Shown here: positions 1 to 11,428 of the stretch, in pieces
Layout: every line of letters begins with the position of its first letter
Numbering within the stretch: position 1 is the first letter of the stretch
DNA from: Tetracladium setigerum
Lineage: Eukaryota > Ascomycota > Leotiomycetes > Helotiales
Direction: 5' to 3'
Assembly (NCBI GenBank): GCA_031472005.1
Contig: PZJY01000007.1
Span: 1,847,808 to 1,911,807 of the forward strand
DNA: 64,000 nucleotides
The notes under the pieces: model-generated
Told to the model about the DNA's origin: nothing
The model's input: only the letters and a program-made list of their open reading frames with translations
The model's database searches: none
Position numbers and translations under genes: made by a program

Positions 1-580
1 TTGAAGATTTGGTCGATATGCTCACGACTATTCTTGTGCGTCGTTTCAAGGTACAGGAGTTTCTTGCCCAGGTTATCGACATCCGTCTTCAGATTGGAGG
101 TTTCCGTGGCCAGTCTCTTATCGACTTCGCTGGTAGGGCTGAAGACAAACCTGCAGTTTTTGGCAAATTAACACCGACCCTACTACTACTAGGAACTTGA
201 GTAGTGGTATGTCTCGTGATGCAGAGTCATGTTTTCGTGTCGTGATGCATGACCACCCGGTAAGTGAGTGACACGTGAAGGTGTGTGTGCGGGAAGGAGG
301 AGGAGGGACGAAGGCGGGTGGGTATGGAAAAAAAGCTTACATTTTGCCCACGCCCTCGTAGACATTGGTGTCAGGTGGAAGATCTGATACCTCCTTCGAT
401 GTCAGTTCCAGGAGTCGGATTTCGCGGCTCTTGACTGAGATCTGTGACCTGACCACGTTGATCTGCTGTTGAGCTTGAAGGGCCTGACTCTCGATCTCTT
501 GCACGAGCTGAATGAAGGGGGAAAGGTTAGCGGTGACACGCAAGCTGGTTGCGTCGGTGGGTAGCCATAGTCAGAGTCAT

Positions 581-612
<32 letters not shown>

Positions 613-734
613 TGTGCCTACCGGCTACTTGGAGGGGGAAGCTCTCGTTGTGAGAATGTGTGGAAGGGGAGGAGGGGAGGCGTGTTGAAAGGGAGGGGAC
701 CTACTCGTTGGAGGGCCTCTGGAGGTATCGACAT
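1..734 (-). CDS. PFD1: Prefoldin subunit 1 (3' end cut off by window start)
   Basis: Beta-type subunit of the prefoldin (GimC) hexamer, which hands unfolded actin and tubulin to the CCT chaperonin in the cytosol. Exons on the minus strand: 734-705 (MSIPPEALQR), 507-341, and 150 to beyond position 1. The joints are GTAGGT/CAG and GTAAGC/CAG and keep phase. The assembled protein reads LVQEIESQALQAQQQINVV, then YEGVGKM, FVFSPTSEVDKRL and a second helix ending at HIDQIF. This is the helix-hairpin-helix layout of prefoldin beta subunits, with the conserved EGVGKMF(V/I) turn. Only the last residues are missing. Intron 1 (704-508) carries an AGC repeat. The start was chosen because the MSIPPEALQ opening matches fungal Pfd1 proteins as I recall them; the longer upstream open frame is not credible. 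A second prefoldin gene (subunit 5) lies 18 kb away. Confidence 0.9.
581..609. repeat. (AGC)n trinucleotide microsatellite inside PFD1 intron 1
   Basis: About 29 bases of uninterrupted AGC/GCT lie within the first intron of the prefoldin subunit 1 gene. They are outside coding sequence, between donor 704 and acceptor 508. Confidence 0.95.
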
Positions 735-1736
735 CTTCCCTTGATATTTGATTTGATGTGATGATCTCGGACGTTGATTTAATTGAAAGAGTGCAGATGC
801 CACGTCTGGATGACAAGCTGGAATGTGCAATGCTTGTCGATTGCTGATTATCTGATTATTGAGCAGTACCGTACAGTAGTTAGCCTGCAAGATTATTTGT
901 CGCTTGTGCAATGAGAGACGAGACTAGCGAGGCGTCGGTGTGTGTGGAGGAGGATGGAGACTTCTTCACTGCAGAATCGTGCAGATAGGACGAGAGAGCC
1001 TGCCTGCTGCTGTGGCTGGAATTCCAAGGCCCCTGGCTGCCACATCAACCTTCGTTCCTGAAGCTTGTCTGTCGAGCGCGAGCTCCCCAAAACATTCCAC
1101 AAGACCGAGTCAACACGAAACAAATATGGTGCTGAGTAACGAACGCAAAGGGAAAATGCCTCGCCATGTACCATTGTTTCCTATTGACCATTAGGCCCCT
1201 GGCCCATGGGCAGATCCTCCTCAATCAGCTGATTACCAATGTCTAAACTCCCATTGTTCCGCTTTGGTTTCTCGAGCCAAACCAGACGAATCCGAACGAG
1301 CCGGACGAAGCATGCATGACGTTGCGTCGCTCCGATAAAAGTTACCCAGCTAAGTAAGTTGGGCCATCCCTCATAGCTAAAGGGTCGGCCATTTCTCGTG
1401 TTGTTGCTGTTGCTGTTGTTGTTTTTGTCGTTGTTGTTTCTTCTCTCCTTTCTCTCGTTCTGTTCTGTCTCAGAGACGACATCTCCAGCGAAGTGCAACC
1501 TCGTTCTGATCTTTTCTCTCGTTCTGTTCTGTCCCGAGACGATATCTCCAGCGAAGTGCAACCTCGTTCGGATCGTTCCTCCGGCCTATCCTCTTCGAAT
1601 CGTATTAAAAGAGCTTCTACGCGCTCTTTGTTCAAGTAGAACACCCCCCCTCCCCTCCTCTCCGCAAAGCTTCAGACTGAGGGGGAATTTGTAAAACATA
1701 TCTCGATTCTTCAAATCATCGGCGCGGCCATACACC
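735..1736. other. Divergent promoter region, PFD1 / ceramidase
   Basis: About 1.0 kb between two divergently transcribed genes. Open frames here are short and lack recognisable protein character. The one structured element is a tandem duplication at about 1449-1575, listed separately. Pyrimidine-rich stretches around 1400-1460 and 1640-1660 fit a 5' leader or promoter of the downstream ceramidase gene. Confidence 0.6.
1449..1575. repeat. Tandem duplication of a ~63 bp unit with TGCAAC core
   Basis: Two imperfect direct copies, period 63. Each contains CTCGTTCTGTTCTGTC, a GAGACGA(C/T)ATCTCCAGCG segment and AAGTGCAACCTCGTTC. The TGCAAC cores are at 1494-1499 and 1557-1562. The CCAGCGAAGTGCAAC segment resembles the core of the larger array near 63 kb, but the match is short. 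Confidence 0.85.
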
Positions 1737-2987
1737 ATGTCGTTCAACTTGCCTTCTTTTAGCTATCCCCAACCTCGGCCGGATGCAGGATACTGGGGAC
1801 CTGTTACTTCGACCATAAACTGGTGTGAAGGTAAGTCACTCCCCAAAAAGGCAGAGCAATTAGCAGCACAAGTTTCTAACCTTCTGAGCAGAGGATTATT
1901 ATGCCACTATATACTCCGCCGAAATCGTAAACACCCTCACGAACCTCCTCTTCATCTGGCTGGGATCCAAAGGGCTATGGAATTGCGTAAAGCACGAGCA
2001 TGATTCAGTCTTCAAGGTGGCATTCATTGGATATCTGCTGGTTGGAAGCGGAAGCTTTGCATTCCACAGTACATTGAAGTGTAGGTTGCCCATCTGCAAG
2101 CATCCTTGGCGGGGTGAATCGAAATCCCATGCTGAACCTCTCCAGACCCTATGCAGCTGGTTGATGAACTGTCGATGATTTACACTGCCTGTCTGATGTG
2201 CTACGCCACCTTTTCGTTCTCTCAATCCCGGACGGTCCGAGTCCTTTTGGGTGCTGGGTTGGCTTCTTTAGCCATTTTCATAACTGTAAGGCCGGCAACC
2301 AACGATCCGGGAGTGTCAACATCTGACTTTGTGCTAGCTCTACTATCATTACCTGCAAGATCCTCTCTTCCACCAGAATGCGTTTGCAATCCTTACCACC
2401 ATCATCCTGCTTCGGTCGATGTATGTCATGGAAATTAACATTCGACCCTCATTCCGTGCGAAATACTCCAAATTGCCCAAGAAAGAAATCGAATCACGAA
2501 CCGAGCAATTCGCCAATAATCAGCGCGATGAAAAAATCATAAAACAAATGTGGATGTTGGTTGGCATGGGACTAACAATTTTCCTATGTGGTTTCGGCAT
2601 TTGGAATCTGGATAACTTTTACTGCTCAAAGATTCGTATTTGGCGAAATGCGGTCGGTCTGCCATGGGGTATCTTGCTTGAAGGACACGGATGGTGTAAG
2701 TGAAACCTATTTACTTTTGGTCTACTGAACCTCGTTGACATTTATTGGAAATAGGGCATCTAATGACAGGCATTGGATCTTACTTCTACCTGGTCTGGGG
2801 AATCTTCCTCCGTCATTGTCTTAATGGTAGACAGGATGAGTTCATGCTTAATTGGCCACACTGGACATCGATCCCTGAAGTCATTCCAGTGCCAATCGCT
2901 CCTACCCGTGTGAGTAATGGGAGTGCGGGTTCTTCTGATTCGGAGGGAAACGGAAATGTTAAATCCGAATCCAGGAAATCAGTATGA
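1737..2987 (+). CDS. YPC1: Alkaline ceramidase (YPC1/YDC1 family)
   Basis: Integral ER/Golgi membrane amidase that hydrolyses (dihydro/phyto)ceramide to a sphingoid base and fatty acid. It belongs to the CREST superfamily. Five exons: 1737-1830, 1892-2080, 2146-2285, 2338-2695 and 2755-2987, giving 337 residues with every phase consistent. The N-terminus YWGPVTSTINWCEDYYAT, the FHSTLKYPMQLVDELSM segment (His and Asp of the metal site) and GHGWWHLMTGIGSYF (two further His) are family hallmarks. About seven hydrophobic segments lie between them. The C-terminal tail is short and Ser-rich (SAGSSDSEG). Yeast has two paralogues (phyto- and dihydroceramidase); substrate preference cannot be read from sequence. 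The frame is intact. Confidence 0.95.
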
Positions 2988-3877
2988 TTGGAACAGATGG
3001 TTGTGTTGTTGCGGATGAGGCTAGACGAGTTAGGATGGAGGTGTGAAGGAAGGAAGAACGGAAGTGGGTTGGCATGTCTAACGATGATACCCTTTTGAGA
3101 TTCTCATAGATCCAATAACCGAGTTGAATTTTCTCTTGTCAACTTTTTCCAGCCAATTTGCATGTTTTGGTGAGCTACCAATTCTGAATCAGAGAGAAAA
3201 ATCACAAGGCTGCTCTTTGCGCACCAGGACAATTGGATGTGTTCACAATAGGAATGACCCAAGCCTTACTCCGTACCATCAAAACTAATGATTAATTAAA
3301 GGAAGACACATCTCCTTTCTGCGAAAAAACATTATCACCTCCAACCTCTATCTGAAAGGTCAAAAGTAAGAGGCACAAAAATAAGCTGAAACATGGGGGA
3401 TAAATACACCACATGCACAGCCTCGTGCGCCCAGCCTCGTTGCTCCGACCAGCCAACCCCAACCCAATCACTCTCGCGTCTTCGTGGCCTCATCCAAAAT
3501 TGTTGCAAACAACTCCAACCTCGTATCTGACCCTGCAAAGGATGACGAGGCCCCCTCTTCTCCATCTGTAGCGAACCCCATCATCACCGACTACCTTTTT
3601 GGCACTACAACTTTAATTAAATTTGGTGCAGTTCCCTCGTTTCATCCTCAACAAAGGCAACTGTTTCTAGCTCCCATCACGATCGCGATTGTACCTGTGC
3701 ACTACCTACCCGAATTCCGAAAGAACACTGGAACTGCAATCGCAACTCCGAAGACAAGGGAAAGGATAGCTTTCAAAGAAGCTTGGGGATGCGCAAACCA
3801 GCAATACTTCCACGAGGTTTCTCACTCATGAATTCGTGAATTCAAATACCTACCTACCGACATAGGAAACGACAACA
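2988..3877. other. Intergenic, ceramidase to golgin
   Basis: About 890 bases. Open frames on both strands are short, overlap each other and show no recognisable motif. Probably the ceramidase 3' UTR and the golgin promoter. Confidence 0.5.
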
Positions 3878-6704
3878 ATGGCAGCACCGACGAAACAAGC
3901 AGCCTCATCGCGATGGGGTTCCTTTCTGCAACAGGCTGTCGCGGGGGTGGAGTCACGACTTGATAATATTCTTGCGGAAGGGGATGAAGTAACTCCTGCT
4001 GCGAGTACGAATAGTAAAACCAATGCGGCTGCGGCTGGGGGAAAGGCCGGTGGTGGTACGTTGACGCCTGGAGGGGCAGGGAAGGGTGATAGTGGTATGT
4101 TATTTTGTTTTCCCTGCCTATCTTATGTATTCCTGTTGCTGCTGTTATGGGAAGAGGGTTTGGAGCTTTCAATTAGTGAGCTTTTGCTGACAGAGAGTTA
4201 TTTGTACAACAGCAAATACATCTCGCACCGCTTCACCTAGCGCACGAAATCCAGATCGATTACAAGAGCGATTGGCAAAAGCAGTAGCGGCGAAGAACTT
4301 GGCGCAGAGGGAGAGGATTGATTCGTCGGCTGCGCCTTCGAGGACGAGTAGTCCTGTTACGGTACCCGATAGTCCGAGGGGGAGTCTGGATGTTACTCCT
4401 ACACCTGCGATACCGACGATTGTGAAGGATGGGGTGGTTTCGACTCAGCCGGGGGTAGTGGGGGAGTCAATGAAGGTGGAAGGGGTGCAGGAGGGGAGTG
4501 CTGCGCCTGTGGTGACACCTGTAGCGGTTCCAGAGAAGAAGACGCAGACTGTGGAGGATGCGAAGGGGTTGAGTACGCCGGTGGAACCAGAAGCTATGTC
4601 GAGAGTGTCTATGGATTCAAATCAATCTAGTAGGCCGAGAGACTCGCTGGATTCTACAAGGTTAGGGACAGGCAGGAATTCGACGGATAACCCAAGGGTT
4701 GAAGCTACCACAACACCCAAGACAGTGGCAGAATATGAAAAGCTGTTACAGCAGGTTCAATCTGAGTTCGAGACTTCGCAAATACAAAGACAGGACGAGG
4801 TACACGAATTTGTCGAGAAAATCGATACTCTGCACTCGAAATTACAGTATTTGGCAAAAGAGAGCGCTGATGCTGCGAGGAAAGCAAGCGAGGCTGCAAC
4901 TCCGGGGAGTTTAGAAAAGAAACTCGCCGATAAAGATGAACAAATAGCGCTTCTGATGGAGGAAGGACAGAAGCTTTCGAAAAAGGAACTTGCTCATCTG
5001 ACTTCGCTTAAGAAGCTCAGGATGAAGATTCAAGAGAACAGTAAAGAAGTTGCGGGAGCAAAGGCAGCCCAGGAGAAGGCCGAGAGGGAGGTTACGAATC
5101 TCACTGAGAAGCTTAGACGAGCCGAGGCTTCTGAAAAGAGGCTTGCTGAGCGACAGAAGCAGATTCCTCAATTACAGAAGGAGAAGGAGGCGTTGAGGGT
5201 AGAGCGGGATTCCAAGGATGTCACCATCAGCGAATTGAGAAAGCAATTAGAACAAGCAGCAGCCGAGGACAAACAAGCCGAATCAAAAGCTACGCAAGAA
5301 GCGTTGCAAGTTGAGAGGAAGCGTGTAGCTGATCTCGAAGACGACCTTGCAAATGCTAAGATTGAGAAGAACTTGGTTTCCGACAGAGCGCAAACACAGA
5401 TCAAAGAACTTCGCGAGAAAATTGATAAGGAGGCCGAGCAAGCTAGATTGGCTCAATTCGAGGCGAAGACTGAACAGCAAATGCTGGAGAGTAAATTGGA
5501 GGTTATGCGAGCTAGAGCGGAAGAGGTCTCTTCGGGCGCTACAGGAGATGCGCAAGCGAAATTGTTGAGGCAGATTGAGACTCTACAGACGCAATATGCG
5601 GTGGCGAGTGAGAACTGGCAAGGGATTGAGGCTTCTTTACTTGCTCGCGCCACGAATCTTGAAAAGGAACGAGACGAGGCAACAAAGAGAGAAGCTGATA
5701 TCCGGAAGAAAGCTCGCGAAGTCGTAAGTAAAGAACAGCATCTGTTGAAAAACAAATACTGACAAATTCAGACCCTTAAAGCCAAACGCAACGAAGACGA
5801 GCTCGAAGAAACTCGCTCTAAGCTCCCCAGCTTCCAACAAGAACTCCTCGACCAAAGAACCAAGCTTGAAGCTCTTCAAAAACGAGCCGAAGAAGCAGAA
5901 GCCGCACTCATCGAAGCACGCGCCTCATTCGATCAAGAAAAACAAGCTCTCAAGTCCTCCTCTCACCAACGCCTCGAAGAAGAACGTCAAAGATTCCAGG
6001 AAGAACTCTCTCTATCCCTTCCCCAAACCCGCGCCGACTCGCCTGTAAACTCCACAAGACGAGGCCTAACATCCGAATACCTCGGCCTCCAAAATCTTCA
6101 AATAAGACGCGCATCCCGCTCAGTCAACAGCGACAATCCTCAAAGTCCCAGCCCAGCCATTTTAAGTGGCCGTCGTCCATCCACCCAATTCCTCGCCAGT
6201 GTTGGCGGGCGATCCTCAGGCCACGCAACACCCATCAGACAAGACTCGCTGCCGCAATCCGCAAGAGAAAATCCCCTGAGGGAGAATAACAACCACAATG
6301 GCCATGGAAACGGCGAAACAACCCCATCAATCCTAACCGACCACGACGATTTCTTCGACCACCGTCCCTCATCCCCTCTCAATGACCTCATATCCTCCTC
6401 CACCGCCGGCGCCGGCCCCTCCATCCAAATGGTCGAACGCATGTCCTCGGCCATCCGCCACCTCGAGAGCGAAAAAGTCGCCACGAAAGAAGATCTCTCC
6501 CGCCTATCTGCGCAGCGCGACGAGGCGCGTGCCGAGATTGTGAAGTTGATGAGGGAGGTTGAGACGAAGCGGGCAGCGGATGAGATGGTGAAGAAGCTGG
6601 AGAGCGAGGTCGAGGAGTTGGGGAGGAGGTATCAGACCACGCTGGAGATGTTGGGGGAGAAGAGTGAGGAGGTTGAGGAGTTGAGGGGGATATTGAGGAT
6701 TTGA
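3878..6704 (+). CDS. SGM1: TMF/Sgm1-type Golgi coiled-coil protein, frameshifted near its C-terminus
   Basis: Golgin of the TATA-element-modulatory-factor family; animal TMF1 and yeast Sgm1 bind Rab6/Ypt6 at the Golgi. Exons 3878-4094, 4213-5723 and 5772-6704 give 886 residues as sequenced. The N-terminus (SRWGSFLQQAVAGVESRLDN) matches the amphipathic start of this family. A Ser/Thr/Pro-rich low-complexity stretch follows, then roughly 320 residues of heptad coiled coil. A second disordered Ser/Arg segment comes next, and finally the conserved C-terminal coiled coil beginning VERMSSAIRHLESEK. The frame ends prematurely at GILRI, just after EEVEELR. In the next frame the DNA reads DIEDLKGIYKDLVQRTLK and stops at 6743-6745, which is the expected TMF C-terminus. 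One missing base in the G run 6685-6689 would explain this. Confidence 0.88.
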
Positions 6705-6745
6705 AGGGGATTTATAAGGATTTGGTGCAGAGGACTTTGAAGTGA

Positions 6746-7176
6746 TATCGAGTCTATTCGGGATTCTATGATATGACACTTGGGGAGTGGGGATTTCAAA
6801 TGTGGATGGGAACGAGGCTGTTTTTCACGCACTCTCTCTTTTCCCGGTCTGAGAGATGCTATTTTTTCTTGCTGAGAGAAGCATGAAGAAAATCATTTCT
6901 CTCGTGGGGTTCTCTACCCGGTGGTCGAAATTATTCGCATTCAAGCCAGGAGTATATTTCTTTATGTATAATTTTGCAACATTCATATCGGCAGAGACAA
7001 GCCCCTTCTTGTTCTATAGATAGAAACGACTTGTAACAACAATCCAAAAAATATTTAGGAAACTTTCCAGAAAGTTTGTCACAGCTCGAGTTGGTCTTTT
7101 TGTGCTTTCTTTTGATATTAGTTGTTTAGAGATCTGGTAGTTGAGTATATATATGTATTCGTGATTGTGTCTTTTT
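6746..7176. other. Convergent 3' intergenic, golgin / NAS6
   Basis: AT-rich spacer between convergent genes holding both 3' UTRs. No open frame or structure was recognised. Confidence 0.6.
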
Positions 7177-8586
7177 TTATGGGAGTTCTAAATCTATACC
7201 CTCACGCTCAGCGGATTGGATGATGAATTTTCGAACCTGGAGTTTTGGTTGGATATGTTAGTTTAAGTAATTAGGTAGGTGGGTACGAATTTATGCGTGT
7301 TTTGTGGATTGAAGAGGATTTGGGAGGGGGTTTGAGAGGATGGATGGTGGGGAGCGTGGGGGGGATGAGGTTGTTGTAGTTAGTATTAATAGGAGTGAAC
7401 TAACTGATGAATCGGGAGTGCATTGAAGAGCTAATCTCCCATCTGAATCTTTCTTGTCCGTCTCCGCACCGGCTTTGAGAAGTGCAACGGCTGTGTCACC
7501 TATCATTCATTCAAGATTGTCATTAGCACACAACCCAGAGTTCAGACCTGATAATACCAAACAAAACCACCCCCTTCTTTCCGTCCCCTCTCCCCACCAA
7601 ACCAAAAATTCCAGAGAATGAACAAGAAAAGCAGAAATGGAAACTGACCATGACCCTCAGCACAAGCATGATGCAAGGGCGTCAGCCCCTCCACATCCTG
7701 CGCATTCAAAGGACTCTTTCCCTCCTTTAACAGCAGCTCAACGATAGGAACTGATCCCACAGCTGCAGCGCGATGGATGGCATATTGACCTCTCTTGTCT
7801 TTTACTCGTGCGGAAGCTTTGGCTGCAAGGAGTTGGCGGACGACGGAGATGTTTTTCTTGGAGGTTGCGAAGTGGAGGGATGTCTGTTTTTTGGGGAGAG
7901 AGAGATGTGTAAGTGGTGGTTTGGTTTAGTTTAGTTAGGTTGAGTTGGATTGCGTTGGGTATGTGTGGTGAGAGACGAGAAGGGGAGAAGGTGGGTAGGA
8001 TAGGGGAAGCAGGGACGAGAAAGGAGAGAGAGAAAAAGAGGGGGAAGTACTTGTCCGAGAAAGGTTTTAGCATTTACGTCAGCTTCTTTGCGGATGAAGA
8101 GGTCGACTAGAGCGTCGTTGTCTTTCAGGGAGACGGCAATCATGAGGGGTGTCCATCCTGAGGCGTCCTAAGATTGGCTTGTCAGTTTGGAATATATAAA
8201 ACAAGGGGACCTTGGGTATTCTAGAAAAAGATCCGAAGAGTAGAACATACTTGACAATCTGGATCAAAGGTTTTGCTAGCTGTCAAGATAACTGCAATAT
8301 CGAAATGGCCATAGGAAACTGCCCAGTGGATTGGTAAACGACCATCGTCATCTTTGAGGTCTGCGAGTTTGGGATTTGCCTGGTTGTAATGTGTTAGTTA
8401 GATAAGTTTAAAAGGATTTCAGAAAGCCGTGGTGGTACTCACATTCAAAAGAGATTCAACGACTAATACTACATGGGAAGCTGAGATTAGATCATGATCG
8501 CATGAATGGTGAGAAAGCAAGCAGATGGACTTACATCTTCCGTCTCGAGCGGCCTCATGGATGGCAAACTTTGAAGGCTCACTCAT
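7177..8586 (-). CDS. NAS6: Ankyrin-repeat 26S proteasome assembly chaperone (gankyrin/Nas6, PSMD10)
   Basis: Chaperone that binds the C-terminal part of the Rpt3 ATPase during assembly of the 19S regulatory particle. Seven exons on the minus strand: 8586-8535, 8468-8443 (a 26-nt microexon), 8379-8251, 8167-8051, 7883-7649, 7499-7405 and 7236-7177. Together they give 237 residues, in the usual 228-240 range, with all phases consistent. Successive ankyrin repeats are visible: FAIHEAARDGR; DDDGRLPIHWAVSYGH; DASGWTPLMIAVSLKDN; TSLHFATSKKN; GQYAIHRAAAVGSVPIVELL; GLTPLHHACAEGHGDTAVAL. The C-terminus is VRKFIIQSAEREGI. The first ATG with a natural MSEPSKF opening was taken in preference to an ATG 8 codons upstream. 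Other ankyrin proteins are possible, but length and C-terminus favour Nas6. Confidence 0.88.
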
Positions 8587-8848
8587 TTTTGAAATTTTGG
8601 GTAAGTTCACTTGGTCAAAAGGAAGTAGAAAAAAAAGGCAAATTCCAAGTTTGTTGAAGTGGAAGTGAAAGAAGTTTGATATTGGACTCGTAGTCTTCCA
8701 GCCTGGAAATATCGGCCTCAGGCACCAACTCCCCGATTGGGTGACAGAACAACCTCCAAATAAAATCGCGAGGCTGATATCTCGACCTTCAATTATTCAA
8801 GCTGCACGAACACTCCCTTCCCAATTTCTCCATCACCACAACACCAAA

Positions 8849-10550
8849 ATGGCAACTTCAACCTCCCTTACAGTCGCCTCGCCCCCTCCATCATCCCCGT
8901 CTCCAGATGCCACCCAAACCGAATATCTCAAAGACCTGATCTCCCAAAACGCGAAACGCTCGCGCACACTCTTCGCAGAAAGCTCCCACGACGACACATC
9001 CTGTTTCCAAACCGCAGAGCATCTCTCCATCTCTTCAAAGATCCGCGCCGAATATGCACACGTTCAGGAATTACCACCACGGTTAGCAGCAGCACAAGCC
9101 AATGCCGCTGGTGCACGAAGGAAGAAGCCCAAGACTGCGCATGCAGAGGCAGGAACAGAAGCAGGGGCAGGAGGGGAGGAAAAAACGATGAAAATGATTG
9201 AGGGTATCGCCGCCAAAAACGAGAGCGCAGCAGGTCATTCGACAGCATTGACGTTAAGGCGAGGATCCGCGAATGGAGCAGCAGGACAACCACCAAATGC
9301 GAATGGACCTACCGCTCAATCAAATCTACCCTCCTCCAGCCTGGTACGCAAAGGAACCGTACTTCAAGTCCGTCCCGAATGGCACGCCCCTTGGAAACTT
9401 ATGCGCGTCATATCTGGCCATCTCGGATGGGTACGTAGTCTCTGTGTCGAGCCTGAGAATAAATGGTTTGCGAGCGGTGCCGGGGACCGCACTATTAAAA
9501 TCTGGGATCTCGCAACTGGCTCATTGAAGTTAACTCTTACCGGGCATATTTCGACGGTGCGGGGACTGGCGGTTTCACCAAGACATCCTTATTTGTTCTC
9601 GTGTGGAGAGGATAAGATGGTGAAGTGTTGGGATCTGGAGACGAACAAGGTCATTAGACATTACCATGGGCATTTGAGTGGCGTTTACACATTAGCACTG
9701 CATCCAACTTTGGATGTGCTGGTGACGGGTGGAAGAGATGGTGTGGCGAGAGTGTGGGATATGCGGACGCGGAGTAACATTCACGTTCTCGGTGGGCATA
9801 AGGGGACAGTTTCCGATTTAAAATGTCAAGAAGCTGATCCGCAAGTCATCACCTCCTCTCTCGACTCCACCGTCCGTCTCTGGGACCTTGCAGCAGGCAA
9901 AACCATGGGTGTATTAACCCACCACAAAAAAGGTGTGCGCGCACTGGCTATCCATCCCAAGGAATTCACTTTCGCAACAGGAAGTACGGGCAGTATCAAG
10001 CAGTGGAAATGTCCAGAAGGTGCCTTTATGCAGAACTTCGATGGACAGAATTCCATCATTAATACGTTGTCGGTGAATGAGGATAATGTTTTGTTTTCGG
10101 GTGGTAAGTTTTCCCGTCCCTACTGTATCAATGAAGCTTTGCTAATAGGGATGGATGTAACAGGTGATAATGGTTCAATGTCTTTCTGGGACTGGAAATC
10201 GGGACATCGATACCAATCTCTCGACACTACTGCTCAACCAGGTTCTCTTGACGCAGAAAGTGGAATCTTCGCTTCAACGTACGACAAGACTGGCCTACGA
10301 TTGATCTGCGGAGAGGCTGATAAGACCAGTAAGTCATCCAATTTTATTATCCCCTTTCCTACGTTCCCCCATCAACCCACCTACCCAACTATTCCCGTCG
10401 CAATTCCCTTTGCATTTCGTAGGTCATTCAAGTAATTTATAACTAACCCTTCTCTCCCCCACAGTCAAGATCTGGAAACAAGACGAAACCGCAACGCCAG
10501 AAACCCACCCATTGGACTGGAAGCCAACTCTGGGGCGGCAAAAGTACTGA
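8849..10550 (+). CDS. PRP46: WD40 pre-mRNA-splicing factor Prp46 (PLRG1, pleiotropic regulator 1)
   Basis: Component of the Prp19/NineTeen complex that stabilises the activated spliceosome. Exons 8849-10103, 10164-10328 and 10465-10550 give 501 residues. The first ~185 residues are variable, with a motif-rich ISSKIRAEYAHVQELPPRL segment. They are followed by VISGHLGWVRSLCVEPENKW and seven WD repeats (for example SGAGDRTIKIWDLATG and GHISTVRGLAVSPRHPYLFS). The last blade is split by both introns and ends TIKIWKQDETATPE...WKPTLGRQKY. That C-terminal QDETATPETHPLDW tail is characteristic of PLRG1 proteins. An in-frame ATG 36 codons upstream (8741) exists, but the downstream ATG (AAAATGGCA context) gives the usual MATSTS-type start. 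Confidence 0.95.
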
Positions 10551-11428
10551 TTCCCGAGACTTTTCTTTTCGGGACTCTTAATTTTTTGTGTGTGTGTGTG
10601 TGTTATGTATGGAAGCTTGCTTGTACTGTACTGTATGATGTGAATGGAAATGGAATTGATAGTAGAAATTCATTACATGCATGGGAAGGGCAAGGGGAAG
10701 GGCGAAATGGCGTTTTTACGGCAGGAAATCTCACTACTTGAGAAAGCGGAGAGCGAAGTTTTTGGGAGAGATTTTTTTTTTCTATCTGGAAAATTGATAG
10801 ACAGGCAGGCAGCAGCAAATGAAAAGAATATTTGAGAAAGTATAGTTGTATAGCTGCTGGTAAAATCTATTTGTTTTTGTATGCACGAATTTTGATGTAG
10901 TGCAGATACACATACTCACATACATGCAGCATGGAATTCGAAGTTTGGAGCTTAGAGTTTTGATATAATTCTTTTCAATTTTCGTCGTGTGCATCCTTAT
11001 ATGATGCTCATTCCAAGGCATAGAGTTACGTATGCATTGATAGGTGCCCTATGTGTAAATCTAGTATTGCCAACGCTATTGGATGTAATTGAACCTTATA
11101 TATTCTTTGAATTCTAAAGCAAAGGGACAAGCAACGTAGAGTAGAGGGGGGGTATCATAATTATTTCCTCATTTTCCTAACCACACACGCACACCCAAAC
11201 GTAGCCAGGTACTGTACATACAGTACCGATTCTGCCCAAAGTTTCATTCCCATAATGTGCAATGCAGCAGCCAACCAGTTATTCTTCTATTCATTCGCTG
11301 CTGAACTTGAATTTACTTTTCCTTCCCTCGCCAAAAAGAGAAACTCCCCAGTTCTGCAGCCTAGCCAAGGTGCAAAGTGCAAAACTCCTGTGAAGTGAAA
11401 TCCTAAAATATGGAGATGGCTTGAAGTT
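10551..11428. other. Convergent 3' intergenic, PRP46 / copper fist, with TG microsatellite
   Basis: About 880 bases between two 3' ends, AT-rich. A (TG)n run lies at 10587-10603. No credible coding frame. Confidence 0.6.

Noticed and set aside
8741..8848. In-frame upstream ATG extending Prp46 by 36 residues
   Set aside because: The extra sequence has no family resemblance, and the downstream ATG has the better context and the usual start.
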